Source of the DNA: Polyangiaceae bacterium
GTDB taxonomy: Bacteria; Myxococcota_A; Polyangia; Polyangiales; Polyangiaceae
Reading direction: 5' to 3'
DNA: 43,373 nt
NCBI GenBank assembly: GCA_016929495.1
Contig: JAFGIS010000500.1
Location: 1-43,373, forward strand
This document shows, piece after piece, positions 25,322 through 33,781 of this stretch (within the stretch, counting starts at the first letter, position 1; each line of letters opens with the position of its first letter). The notes under the pieces are model-generated. The model made no database searches. It had not been told where the DNA came from and was given only the letters and a program-made list of their open reading frames with translations. The position numbers were made by a program, and so were the translations under genes.

Positions 25322-27151
25322 ATGTGTGGCATCATTGGCTATGTCGGCAAACGTTCCGCCTGGGAGATGATACTGGGAGGGCTGAAGCGCCTCGAGTACC
25401 GTGGCTATGATTCTGCCGGGATCGCGACGATCTCCGACGGGCAGCTTCTGCTCTCGCGCCGGGTGGGCCCCATTCGCACGCTTGAAGAGGAAACTCCGGA
25501 CGGCTTGCCCGGCAACGCGGGCATCGGACACACGCGCTGGGCCACTCACGGCACCGTCACGGAGGCCAATTGCCATCCGCATCGGGATTCCAAGAACCGG
25601 GTGGCAGTCGTCCACAACGGCATTGTCGACAACGTGGAGGAGTTGCGGGCCGAGCTCGTGGCAGGGGGGAGCCAATTCCGTTCGGAAACGGACACGGAAG
25701 TCCTGGCGGAGCTCGTGGGTCAGGCGGTCGCAAGCGGCAAGAGCTTGCCGGATGCGGTCGTTGCCGCGTTGAACCGAGTGGAAGGCACAGCCGGCATCGT
25801 GGTGATCGACCAGGCACGCCCCGACCGACTGGTGGCGGCGCGCATCGGTAGCCCGGTGGTCCTCGGCATCGGTGACGGAGAGACGTGGGTCGCGTCGGAT
25901 CAGTTGGCCCTCCGACCGTACACGGACCGCATGGTGGTGCTGGACGACGGCGAGATTGCAGAGGTCACCGCTCATACTTTCAAGACAGTCGACCTCGACA
26001 AGCAGGCTCACAGCAAACGCGTCGAGGAGATTCTGACTCCGCCAGATGCGACAGAGCTCGGCGACTACCCGCACTACATGCTGAAGGAGATCCACGAGCA
26101 GCCCGATGCTGTCGATCGGTCGATGCGCGGCCGACTGAATGCTGCGATGGGCTCTGCGCATCTGGGTGGCCTACAGTCGCAAGGCGCGCGTCTGTTCGAT
26201 GTGCAGCGGGTCGTGTTCTTCGGCTGCGGGACGAGCTTGTACAGCGCGGAAGTCGGCGCGTACCTGATGTCCTCCTACGCTCGGGTGCCGGCGCACGCGC
26301 AAGACGCGGCCGAGCTCGCGGTGCAGAACCCAATCGTGGACAGTCGCACGTTGTACGTGGCCATCTCGCAGAGCGGAGAGACAGCCGATGTGCTCGCGGC
26401 ACTGCACGAGATCCGTGTTAAGGGCGGGCTGGTCGCGGGTGTGACCAACGTGGTCGGCAGCTCGCTGGCGCGCGACACCGACTTCGGCACATACGTGCAC
26501 GCCGGTCCCGAGATCAGCGTCTGCTCCACCAAGGCGTTCACCGCGCAAGTGCTCGCCACCGAGCTCCTGGCGCTCCAGTTCGCCAGGATGCGCGACATGA
26601 GCGCGACGGACGGCCGCGCCTGGCTGAGGGCGCTCGAGCAGTTGCCCGAACAGGTGGCCTTCATGCTGGAGCAGGCGCCGGCCTGTCGATCGCTCGCGCA
26701 GCGTTTCGGTGGGTCCAAGTACACGATGTTCGTCGGGCGAGGCGTCAACGTGCCGGTCGCTCAGGAGGGCGCGCTCAAGCTGAAGGAGATCTGCTACGTT
26801 CCCGCGGAAGGAATGTCAGGGGCAGCAATGAAACACGGCCCTCTGGCGCTAATCGAACCGGGGCTGCCAGTTTGGGCGCTCGTCCCTCCCGACGAGACGC
26901 GGGAACGGATGCTTGGAAACCTGCGGGAACTGAAAGCCCGCGGCGCCCACATCAGCGCGGTCGCGATCGCCGATGACAAGGAAGTGGCGGGCCTCGTGGA
27001 CCAAGTCATACCGCTCCCGCGGCACCATCCCGCCGTATCGCCGATCCTCACGGTGATCCCGCTGCAGCTGTACGCGTACTACACGGCGCTCAAGCTCGGG
27101 TACGACATCGACAAGCCGCGCAACCTCGCCAAGTCGGTCACGGTGATGTGA
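25322..27151 (+). CDS. glmS: glucosamine-6-phosphate synthase GlmS
   Basis: GlmS makes glucosamine-6-P from fructose-6-P and glutamine. At 609 residues it is standard. The N-terminal glutaminase starts MCGIIGYVG, with Cys2 as nucleophile after Met removal, and GHTRWATHG and HNGIVDN are present. The isomerase half has two SIS domains with FFGCGTSLYSAEVGAYL, AISQSGETADVLAAL and the C-terminal tail NLAKSVTVM. The usual last residue is Glu (SVTVE); here it is Met. The ATG has GAGGGAG about 9 bases upstream. There is no sign of a glmS ribozyme in the 48-base upstream gap. It completes the amino-sugar block. Confidence 0.96.
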   Translation: MCGIIGYVGKRSAWEMILGGLKRLEYRGYDSAGIATISDGQLLLSRRVGPIRTLEEETPDGLPGNAGIGHTRWATHGTVTEANCHPHRDSKNRVAVVHNGIVDNVEELRAELVAGGSQFRSETDTEVLAELVGQAVASGKSLPDAVVAALNRVEGTAGIVVIDQARPDRLVAARIGSPVVLGIGDGETWVASDQLALRPYTDRMVVLDDGEIAEVTAHTFKTVDLDKQAHSKRVEEILTPPDATELGDYPHYMLKEIHEQPDAVDRSMRGRLNAAMGSAHLGGLQSQGARLFDVQRVVFFGCGTSLYSAEVGAYLMSSYARVPAHAQDAAELAVQNPIVDSRTLYVAISQSGETADVLAALHEIRVKGGLVAGVTNVVGSSLARDTDFGTYVHAGPEISVCSTKAFTAQVLATELLALQFARMRDMSATDGRAWLRALEQLPEQVAFMLEQAPACRSLAQRFGGSKYTMFVGRGVNVPVAQEGALKLKEICYVPAEGMSGAAMKHGPLALIEPGLPVWALVPPDETRERMLGNLRELKARGAHISAVAIADDKEVAGLVDQVIPLPRHHPAVSPILTVIPLQLYAYYTALKLGYDIDKPRNLAKSVTVM

Positions 27152-27444
27152 GGACTGCCCGGTCGAGTCGACCAACGTTCCACTTCGCTGCCCAGCCGAC
27201 AGGGCGGCCGGCTTACAGGCTGCGACGTCCGCATCCGCGCGGCCTCGCCTTCGAGGGTTGGCGCGCGTCGCCGGTCCTGGGGGCACACCAGACGAGAGCA
27301 CGCGGCAATGACCATCGGCCCAACCGAACCCAACACTGGCACGGCCGCGAAAGGGCAAGAGCCCAACGCGGTCCACGGACGGGATGAACGGCCATCCCCC
27401 TCGTTTCCAAGCCTCATGACCTGACCCCTCGCAGAGGCCACCGA

Positions 27445-29526
27445 ATGCCCCGCACGGGTGTACGACCTGGTTTCGGTCGCGTACACTCCCTCCCATCTCT
27501 GGCATCGACCTTCCAGATGCCCACCGGTGTGCTCGTGCACCTTCAAGAGTCCCTCCACTCCTTGGCCCCGCGAAAACGGAACCGGCCGTGCATTGGCCTG
27601 TTGGTCGATCGCATCGACGACACCTACCAAAACGAGCTGATGCTCCGAATCGCAGAAGCCGCGCGTCGTCATGACACGAGTGTGCTTTGCTTCGCCGGTG
27701 CACCGCTCGAGCCCAGCCTTTCGGAGGTGCGCAACCGCATCTACGAACTCGCCGGGCCCGACAATGTGGATGCGATCATCCTGTCAGCGGGAAGCCTCGA
27801 GAACAAGATTGGTTCGGCGCGGCTGCTCGACTACCTCGACCGGTTCCGACCCCTTCCGATTTGCAGCATCGGCGTGCAGTTGCCGGAGATGGCGAGCATC
27901 TTCATCGACAACGCGGCGGGCACGCGGCAGGTCGTCGAGCACCTGATCGCGGTGCACGGTCGGCGCCGAATAGCGTTCATCAGGGGTCCCGCGGCCAACG
28001 ACGAAGCCGATCAACGCTACCGCGGCTACCAGCGTGCGCTGCTGGACGCCCAGCTGCAGCCCGACAGCGACCTGGTCGTCGACGGCGATTTCCTGCCCGC
28101 GTCCGGAGCGCAAGCCGTCAGCACGCTGCTCGACGAGCGTTCTCTCGACCCGGACGCCATCGTGGCGGCCAATGACCTCATGGCTCTCGGTGCCCTCGAA
28201 GCACTTCTGCGTCGCGGCATCCTCGTCCCCGAGAGCATCTCAGTCGTCGGGTTCGACGACATCGAGGACGGCCGCGTAGCACAGCGGCCGTTGACGACGG
28301 TTCGGCAGCCGCTCGCGACCTTGGGGGAACGGGCGGTCAGCACCGCGCTGGCTCAACTGGCAGGCGAAAGGCCGCACAAGCGTGTGCTGGTGGAAACGGA
28401 AATGGTCGCACGCCGCTCGTGCGGCTGCCGGGTCCAGCGACAGCTGTACGAGGTCTCTTCGCCACAAAGCGCGCACGACAGCGCTCCACAGGCGTCGCTC
28501 TCCGACAAACGCGACCAGATTGTAACAGAGGTCCTCCAATCGGCGAGCGAGCTCGCGGGAAGGGCGTGGGCCGAGCAGCTCGTCGGAGCCTTCGTCGACC
28601 AGCTCTGCGCCAAGGACCACGCGTCGTTCGCAGCGGCCGTCGACGACGTCGCCACGACGGTGCTCGACACCCACGGCGACCTGGACCCGCTTCATCAGGC
28701 CTTGACGGAACTCAGGCGCCGTGCGGTTCCAGCGCTACTCGACTCCCCCGGCCTCGTCGTCCAGGCCGAGACGCTGCTTCATGAAGGACGGCTGCTGCTG
28801 ACGCATGCGGTGGAACGGAGAGAAACGAAGCGCCGGCTGCAGGTCGAGGAGCTCACGCGCACCGTGGGCCAGCTGGCGCAGGCGCTGCTCGGGATATCGG
28901 CCGACGGCGAACTGTCGCCAACCGTCGAAGGCTTCCTGCCCCGGCTGTCCATGCCAAGCTGTCACGTTACCCGTTTCTCTCCTGGCCAAGGCAGGAGCAT
29001 GCTCGAGCTGCTCGTGACCGCCTCGCGCGAGACGGCCGACGCGGACCCCGCGCTGCTGAGCCAGCCGATCCCCGTTCGGCACTTGTTGCCGGCCGAGCTG
29101 CTGCCCGAGCACCGCCCGTACTCGTTTGTCGTCGAGCCGCTCTACTATGCCAATGAGCAGCCGCTCGGGCTCGCTCTGTTCGAAATGGGGCCGACGGACG
29201 GGACCGTCTACGAACTACTCAGAACCCAGCTAGCGAGCGTGCTCCACACGCTGCAGCTCTCGAAGCAGCTCGGCGAGCACACGGCCGAGCATGCGCGCGT
29301 GATGAAGCGAGCGGTCGAGGTGTTGGAGGAGGTTCGACGGATCCAGCGAAGCCGGCTGGCCCAGGCGCAGGAACCTGCCGAGCCCACCGTGCCCGACGAG
29401 CCTGGCGGGCCCGTCCGGATACTGGAGATGCTCGACGGCCTGCTCGCCGAATGCCTGAGTGCGTCGGGGGATGAGCTCGACACGCTGCGACCCCCGCCCA
29501 AGGGCAAGGGGGGTACCGAGGCGTAG
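27445..29526 (+). CDS. LacI-type ligand-sensor protein without DNA-binding domain
   Basis: The 693-residue protein has a periplasmic-binding-protein/LacI-like sensor (about 45-330). Its marks are IGLLVDRIDDTYQNELM, IDNAAGTRQVVEHLI, RRIAFIRGP, DAIVAANDLMALGALEALL, and ISVVGFDDIEDGRVAQRPLTTVRQPL. A helical region follows. A GAF-like domain (about 490-610; RPYSFVVEPLYYANEQPLGLALFEMGP, then VYELLRTQLASVLHTLQLSKQL) and a coiled coil end the chain. There is no N-terminal helix-turn-helix and no kinase, GGDEF or other output domain, though this sensor layout is usually joined to one. It has no signal peptide and is probably cytoplasmic. The ATG has GAGG 7 bases upstream. Confidence 0.75.
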   Translation: MPRTGVRPGFGRVHSLPSLASTFQMPTGVLVHLQESLHSLAPRKRNRPCIGLLVDRIDDTYQNELMLRIAEAARRHDTSVLCFAGAPLEPSLSEVRNRIYELAGPDNVDAIILSAGSLENKIGSARLLDYLDRFRPLPICSIGVQLPEMASIFIDNAAGTRQVVEHLIAVHGRRRIAFIRGPAANDEADQRYRGYQRALLDAQLQPDSDLVVDGDFLPASGAQAVSTLLDERSLDPDAIVAANDLMALGALEALLRRGILVPESISVVGFDDIEDGRVAQRPLTTVRQPLATLGERAVSTALAQLAGERPHKRVLVETEMVARRSCGCRVQRQLYEVSSPQSAHDSAPQASLSDKRDQIVTEVLQSASELAGRAWAEQLVGAFVDQLCAKDHASFAAAVDDVATTVLDTHGDLDPLHQALTELRRRAVPALLDSPGLVVQAETLLHEGRLLLTHAVERRETKRRLQVEELTRTVGQLAQALLGISADGELSPTVEGFLPRLSMPSCHVTRFSPGQGRSMLELLVTASRETADADPALLSQPIPVRHLLPAELLPEHRPYSFVVEPLYYANEQPLGLALFEMGPTDGTVYELLRTQLASVLHTLQLSKQLGEHTAEHARVMKRAVEVLEEVRRIQRSRLAQAQEPAEPTVPDEPGGPVRILEMLDGLLAECLSASGDELDTLRPPPKGKGGTEA

Positions 29527-29736
29527 TGCGCTACCTTGGCTGACCCGGCGGCCGTGTTCGTTGGCCCTTGGTCGAGCACCCCCGTTCGTCTGCGCTGGTT
29601 TGGAGGCTCGGCGGCCGGGAGCCAGAAACCGCGTCCGCGCCCTCCGACCCCGCCGGGTCTGCCAAACCGCACGCTCCCTCAGAATCGGTCTTGGTACAAG
29701 ACGACCGGATCAGCTAAGTTCCCGCCATGGCTCTCG

Positions 29737-29744
29737 AGAGGAGG
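29737..29744 (+). promoter_or_regulatory. strong ribosome-binding site of the small lipoprotein
   Basis: AGAGGAGG lies 6 bases before the ATG at 29751. It decides this start over the upstream in-frame ATG at 29727. Confidence 0.75.
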
Positions 29745-29750
29745 CTCTGG

Positions 29751-30302
29751 ATGGCGCGTATGGATGTGGCAGCGGTCGCCGCCGTTGTCATCTCGGCCTT
29801 GTCGGCGCTCGGCTGCAGTGATCCCCCGGAACCGCCTGCCCGCGGAGGGCTCAAGGTACAGTTCAGCGGGACGGGGCAGCCTGGAGAGACATGCACCCTG
29901 GGCAACCAGGCGACCGGATACGGAGTCGGTGGTGTAGAAAAGGGGCCGCCGGCTGATGACGGTTCCGACATCGGATCGCCGATCATCAGCGGCGAAGAGG
30001 GGACTGACATCACCTGTACCGTCTCGAAGAATCACTCGTTCCGCGCCACCATCTCGGCTCCGAACATCAGCCTGGACCTGCGTGGCACGATCGGACAGTC
30101 CGGCAGCATCTCAGCCTACGCCCCCTCGTCAACGCTGAACGTCATCGGGGACAGGTGTACTTTCGACGCCACGCCACCCTACGCGTACTATCCTGGCGAG
30201 ATGTTCATCCATTTCACCTGCCCCGGCGCAAGGAACCCTCACACCCTGGGCACGGCCTGTGATCTGTCTGGCAACATCGTCGTGCTGCGATGTGCCCAGT
30301 AG
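29751..30302 (+). CDS. small lipoprotein of unknown function
   Basis: The 183-residue product starts with a hydrophobic leader (MARMDVAAVAAVVISALSAL) ending in GCSDPPEPP, a likely lipidation Cys near residue 22. The mature part is beta-rich with paired Cys residues (TCTLG, ITCTV, DRCTF, FTCPG, TACDL, LRCAQ), which suggests disulfides and an exported location. No family was recognised. It is convergent with the PP2C gene. Confidence 0.7.
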   Translation: MARMDVAAVAAVVISALSALGCSDPPEPPARGGLKVQFSGTGQPGETCTLGNQATGYGVGGVEKGPPADDGSDIGSPIISGEEGTDITCTVSKNHSFRATISAPNISLDLRGTIGQSGSISAYAPSSTLNVIGDRCTFDATPPYAYYPGEMFIHFTCPGARNPHTLGTACDLSGNIVVLRCAQ

Positions 30303-30471
30303 CCGGCGCTCTGGACGCCAACAGTAGACCGGCATCGTTGGCTGCTATAGCGACAAGCGATCGCTCTTCGTAGCGCGACGGCTAACGGTAGGCCCGAGCC
30401 GCTGCGCCGACGGGGCGGCTTGTGTCGTGGCGTTGGGGCGGCGAGTCCGCCTGCTTCCCATCGACGCGCGC

Positions 30472-31419
30472 TCAACCCTGAGGTGTGCGTCCGGGATTGG
30501 GCGGCGCAGCGTTCGGGTTGACGACGGCCACGCCACCGGGCGGCGTGTGGTTCTCGTGGCTGAGGCCGGAACCCGACAGCCCCGGATCGGGCATCGCCTG
30601 GTCGCCGAACACGGGCCAGGTTCTGCGCTCCGCATCGACGCTGGCCTCTTCGAACCGGATCAAGACCGCTGTGATGTTGTCCTCACCGCCGTGTTCGTTC
30701 GCCATCGCCACGAGCTCGCTGCACGCCTGTGGAAGGTCCTCGGTTCGATTGACGACCTCGAGTATCTCCTCGTCGTCGATCATCCCGCTCAGTCCGTCCG
30801 AACACAGCACGAACAAGTCACCCGCGTACACGTCCGTATGCTGCAGGTCGATCGCAACGTGCTCCTGCATACCGAGCGCGCGCGTGATTACGTTCTTCGG
30901 CAGCTCGCTTCGCTGGTCTTCCGTGAGCTCCGGCATGGCGAGCAGGTAGTCATTCACCAGGCTGTGATCACGCGTCAGCTGTTCGATTTGGCGGTTTCGC
31001 ACGCGGTACGCGCGGCTGTCCCCGACGTGTCCAATGTACGCTCTCTGGTCCTTCCAGCTGAACAGCACTGCAACGACGGTCGTGCCCATGCCTCGACAGT
31101 CTTGCGAGCGGTTGCTACGTTCCAGTATCTGTCGATTCGCAACCCGAATGCTGGACAGCAGACGGTTCTCCTCGTCGGTCAGACGTGCGTCAAAGTGGTA
31201 GGGCCATGTCGCGTCAGGCGAGTCCGTGCTACGAAAGAACTCGCTGATCGCATGAGTCGCCAGTTGGCTGGCCACATCGCCGGCTCGATGGCCACCCATC
31301 CCGTCGGCCACGACGAACAGCTCCAGCTCATCCAAGATGGCGTAGCTGTCCTCGTTGTGGTCGCGCTGCAGCCCTACATCGGTGATCCCAGCAGCCACAG
31401 CTCGGAGTCGGTCGGTCAT
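30472..31419 (-). CDS. PP2C-type Ser/Thr protein phosphatase
   Basis: PP2C enzymes dephosphorylate phospho-Ser/Thr proteins with two metal ions. The 315-residue protein has all main motifs: DVGLQRDHNEDSY, VVADGMGGHRAGDVAS (metal Asp D39), GMGTTVV, GHVGDSRAYR, LCSDGLSGMI, and GEDNITAVLI. After the domain (about residue 245 on) a Pro/Gly/Asn-rich tail of about 65 residues follows, likely disordered. No kinase gene is beside it. The ATG at 31419 was chosen because the fold begins there. It runs in the direction of frr, downstream of it, but with a 326-base gap. Confidence 0.93.
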   Translation of the reverse strand: MTDRLRAVAAGITDVGLQRDHNEDSYAILDELELFVVADGMGGHRAGDVASQLATHAISEFFRSTDSPDATWPYHFDARLTDEENRLLSSIRVANRQILERSNRSQDCRGMGTTVVAVLFSWKDQRAYIGHVGDSRAYRVRNRQIEQLTRDHSLVNDYLLAMPELTEDQRSELPKNVITRALGMQEHVAIDLQHTDVYAGDLFVLCSDGLSGMIDDEEILEVVNRTEDLPQACSELVAMANEHGGEDNITAVLIRFEEASVDAERRTWPVFGDQAMPDPGLSGSGLSHENHTPPGGVAVVNPNAAPPNPGRTPQG

Positions 31420-31745
31420 TGTCTGGCTATCGGGAAGCGGCCCGGGGCGGGCTCGGCCCACGCCCAAGCAAAAGTGTTCCGCCTGGGCACCCTCTGTCAA
31501 GCATCAGAGCATGGCACGGGTAACGCTTCGGGAGCAACGCTGGCCCAGGACATCGCCCGCGCAAGAGCAGGCAAGCCCGTCTCGCCCGACAGTTCCGAGC
31601 CCCGGTCCTCGGTTCCAGTGCAAGCGAGTGGTGCTTGGGGCGACGGTGCTTGCTTGCGTCCGCCCAAGGTCCGGACCGCCCGGCGTCCGCCCGGGAACGT
31701 CCCTGGGCTCGCGCTGACGCTCGGCCATGCGTCGGCTGTGCCGCT
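31420..31745. other. spacer between frr and the PP2C gene
   Basis: No gene, hairpin or promoter recognised. It probably holds the PP2C promoter. Confidence 0.4.
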
Positions 31746-32303
31746 TCAGACCGCCAGAATGTCCTTCTCCTTGGCCTGAACGACCTCGTCCACGGTGCGT
31801 ACCGTCTGAGCGACCATCTCCTCGACTCGCTTCTTGGCACGCTCGACCGCGTCCTCGCTCGCGTCGCCGTCCTGCTTGAGCTCGCCGAGCATGTCGAGCG
31901 CTTCGTGCCGCGCCTTTCGAATGGCCACCTTGCACTCTTCCCCCTGCCTGCGCGCGACCTTGACCAGATCGCGCCGCCGCTCTTCGCTCAGCGGTGGGAT
32001 GGGCACGCGGATCAGGTCCCCATCGACGGATGGGTTGAGCCCCAGGTCGCTTTCCCGGATGGCCTTCTCAACGACCTGCACCTGCGACTTGTCCCAGGGC
32101 TTGACCGTGATCATCCGGGCCTCGGGGACTGCGATCGTCGCCATCTGCGGCAGCGGGGTGCTCTGGCCGTAGTAGTCAACGCGGAGCCCCTCGAGCACCC
32201 CGGAGTGGGCGCGGCCCGTGCGAAGCCTCGACAGTTCCCGCTTCAGCGCCTCGCGGGCTCTCTTGGTTGCCTCGTCCAATTCTGCCAAGACCTCATCGAT
32301 CAT
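31746..32303 (-). CDS. frr: ribosome recycling factor Frr
   Basis: Frr releases post-termination ribosomes together with EF-G. The 185-residue length is standard, and the hallmark segments are present: ELSRLRTGRAHSGVLEGLRVDYYG, TPLPQMATIAVPEARMITVKPWD, and IPPLSEERRRDLVKVARRQGEE. The ATG is preceded by a purine-rich GAGGGAAA. It is isolated from pyrH, tsf and rpsB, which often lie next to frr in other bacteria. Its neighbours are PP2C downstream and a divergent phosphatase-family gene. Confidence 0.97.
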   Translation of the reverse strand: MIDEVLAELDEATKRAREALKRELSRLRTGRAHSGVLEGLRVDYYGQSTPLPQMATIAVPEARMITVKPWDKSQVQVVEKAIRESDLGLNPSVDGDLIRVPIPPLSEERRRDLVKVARRQGEECKVAIRKARHEALDMLGELKQDGDASEDAVERAKKRVEEMVAQTVRTVDEVVQAKEKDILAV

Positions 32304-32621
32304 CGCTTTCCCTCAGACTGGCTTAGGCCCCCCTATAACACACCCGCTGCCTTGGGGCGCGACCCGAGACTGCCGTCGGGCCACGCGGCCAAAACGGTCC
32401 TGGGCGGGCCAACTCCGAAACCGCACCGAACATCCCGAGCGCCTCGGCCTGACCTTCGCCAACCCGGCGGCTGACCAGCGCGCCAGCCCGTTCACCGCAG
32501 CCTGCCTGCGGCCGATCTTGGAGTACGGCGTGGTTCTGTTCGTGGTGCTGGCCCGCGAGCGGCTTTGTGGCACGAACCGGCCGAAGCCGAACCGAGCTCC
32601 GCCCTTCGCCGTGGCCTCAGA
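32304..32621. other. divergent spacer before frr and the EEP gene
   Basis: No gene. A TTATAG-like stretch near 32334-32340 on the minus strand could be a -10 element for frr, but no fitting -35 box was found. Confidence 0.4.
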
Positions 32622-33419
32622 ATGCGCGTTCGAATAGCAACCTGGAACATCCACAAAGGCATCGGCGGCGTCGACCGCCGCTACCGTCCCGAGCGCGTCC
32701 TCGAACTGCTGTCGCTAGTGAACCCAGACATCGCGATGCTGCAGGAAGTCGCTCGCGACCTGCCGCGCTCGCGGTTCGACGATCAAGTGGCCTTGTTGTC
32801 CGACGGTCTCGGGATGCCGCACACGGCGTACGCCGCCGAGCACCGCTTTCGGGTCGGCGGCTACGGCAACGCCATCTTGAGCCGCTGGCCGCTGACCGAC
32901 AGCTTCCGCCTGGATCTCACGGTAGGCTCACGCAAGAAGCGAGGAGCATTGCTGGCTCGCTCTCACGTGCGCCTGGGCAGGCATGCGCGCGCGGTCGTGC
33001 TCTACAACCTGCATCTGGGCCTGAGCATGTCGGAGCGCACGCTGCAGATCACGCGCTTTCTGGCTGCGCATCCTTTCGCGGGTCTGCACCATCGGACGCC
33101 TGTCGTGCTCGGAGGAGACTTCAACGACGTCTTCGGCAGGCTCGGGCACAACCATCTGCTGCCGGCCGGATTCCGACGCGCGGGAGGTCGAGCCAACACC
33201 TTCCCTGCCTGGCTGCCGATGCGGCCGCTCGATGCGCTCTACGTTCGCGGAGACGTGCACGTGACCCGCTGTGTTCCCATACGCCATCCGGTCGCGAGGC
33301 GTGCTTCCGATCATCTCCCGCTCGTCTGCGAGCTCGAGCTCGGCCTCGAGACGGACGGCACGACCCTGGAGCGCGCGGTGCGCGCCGACTCGCCCCGCGC
33401 GCTCGGCCGACGGAATTGA
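32622..33419 (+). CDS. endonuclease/exonuclease/phosphatase-family protein
   Basis: The 265-residue protein shows the EEP (DNase I-like) fold: RIATWNIHKGIGG (Asn9), MLQEVARDL (metal Glu E42), GYGNAILSRWPL, LYNLHLGLS, LGGDFNDVFGRLG, and SDHLPLVCEL. All expected active-site positions are present. Members act on nucleic acids, phospholipids or inositol phosphates; the substrate here is not known. There is no signal peptide. The ATG at 32622 begins the fold; 19 upstream codons of the frame are unlike the family. Confidence 0.88.
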   Translation: MRVRIATWNIHKGIGGVDRRYRPERVLELLSLVNPDIAMLQEVARDLPRSRFDDQVALLSDGLGMPHTAYAAEHRFRVGGYGNAILSRWPLTDSFRLDLTVGSRKKRGALLARSHVRLGRHARAVVLYNLHLGLSMSERTLQITRFLAAHPFAGLHHRTPVVLGGDFNDVFGRLGHNHLLPAGFRRAGGRANTFPAWLPMRPLDALYVRGDVHVTRCVPIRHPVARRASDHLPLVCELELGLETDGTTLERAVRADSPRALGRRN

Positions 33420-33781
33420 CGCTCGGTGTCGAGGGACACCCAGCACCAGGCGCGGGACTCGCGGCCTCAACAACGAACCGCTCGGCCGGTCCGAATGCCA
33501 TTTGGCTGCCGACACGGACCGAACGGACGTCTTCGGTTCGGATCCTTGTACGGTCGGCCGGTTCCTACGATTCGGACGTGACTGGATCTGGTCGCCACCG
33601 GCGCTAGTCGGTAACACTCCCTCTGCCGGTTGCTGGGCTGCCGGCTTGGCCTGCCACCGGCTTCGTCGGTCCCATTCCGCGCCGCACATTTGTTTGCCCG
33701 CGCGGGTGTTTCTCCAGTCAGTCCACTCGTCGCGGTCGCAGCCTCCAGCCTGCGCCCGACTCACTGCAAGCTCCAGGCAAC
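33420..33781. other. 362-base spacer
   Basis: No gene recognised. It holds a hairpin at 33425-33440 after the EEP stop, and further on CCGAAC/GTTCGG arms near 33520. It contains the upstream region of the 1112-residue TPR gene; no clear promoter boxes. Confidence 0.5.
33425..33440 (+). terminator. hairpin after the EEP stop codon
   Basis: GGTGTC and GACACC pair perfectly around GAGG, 5 bases past the TGA. No T-run follows, so termination is only a possibility. Confidence 0.45.
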
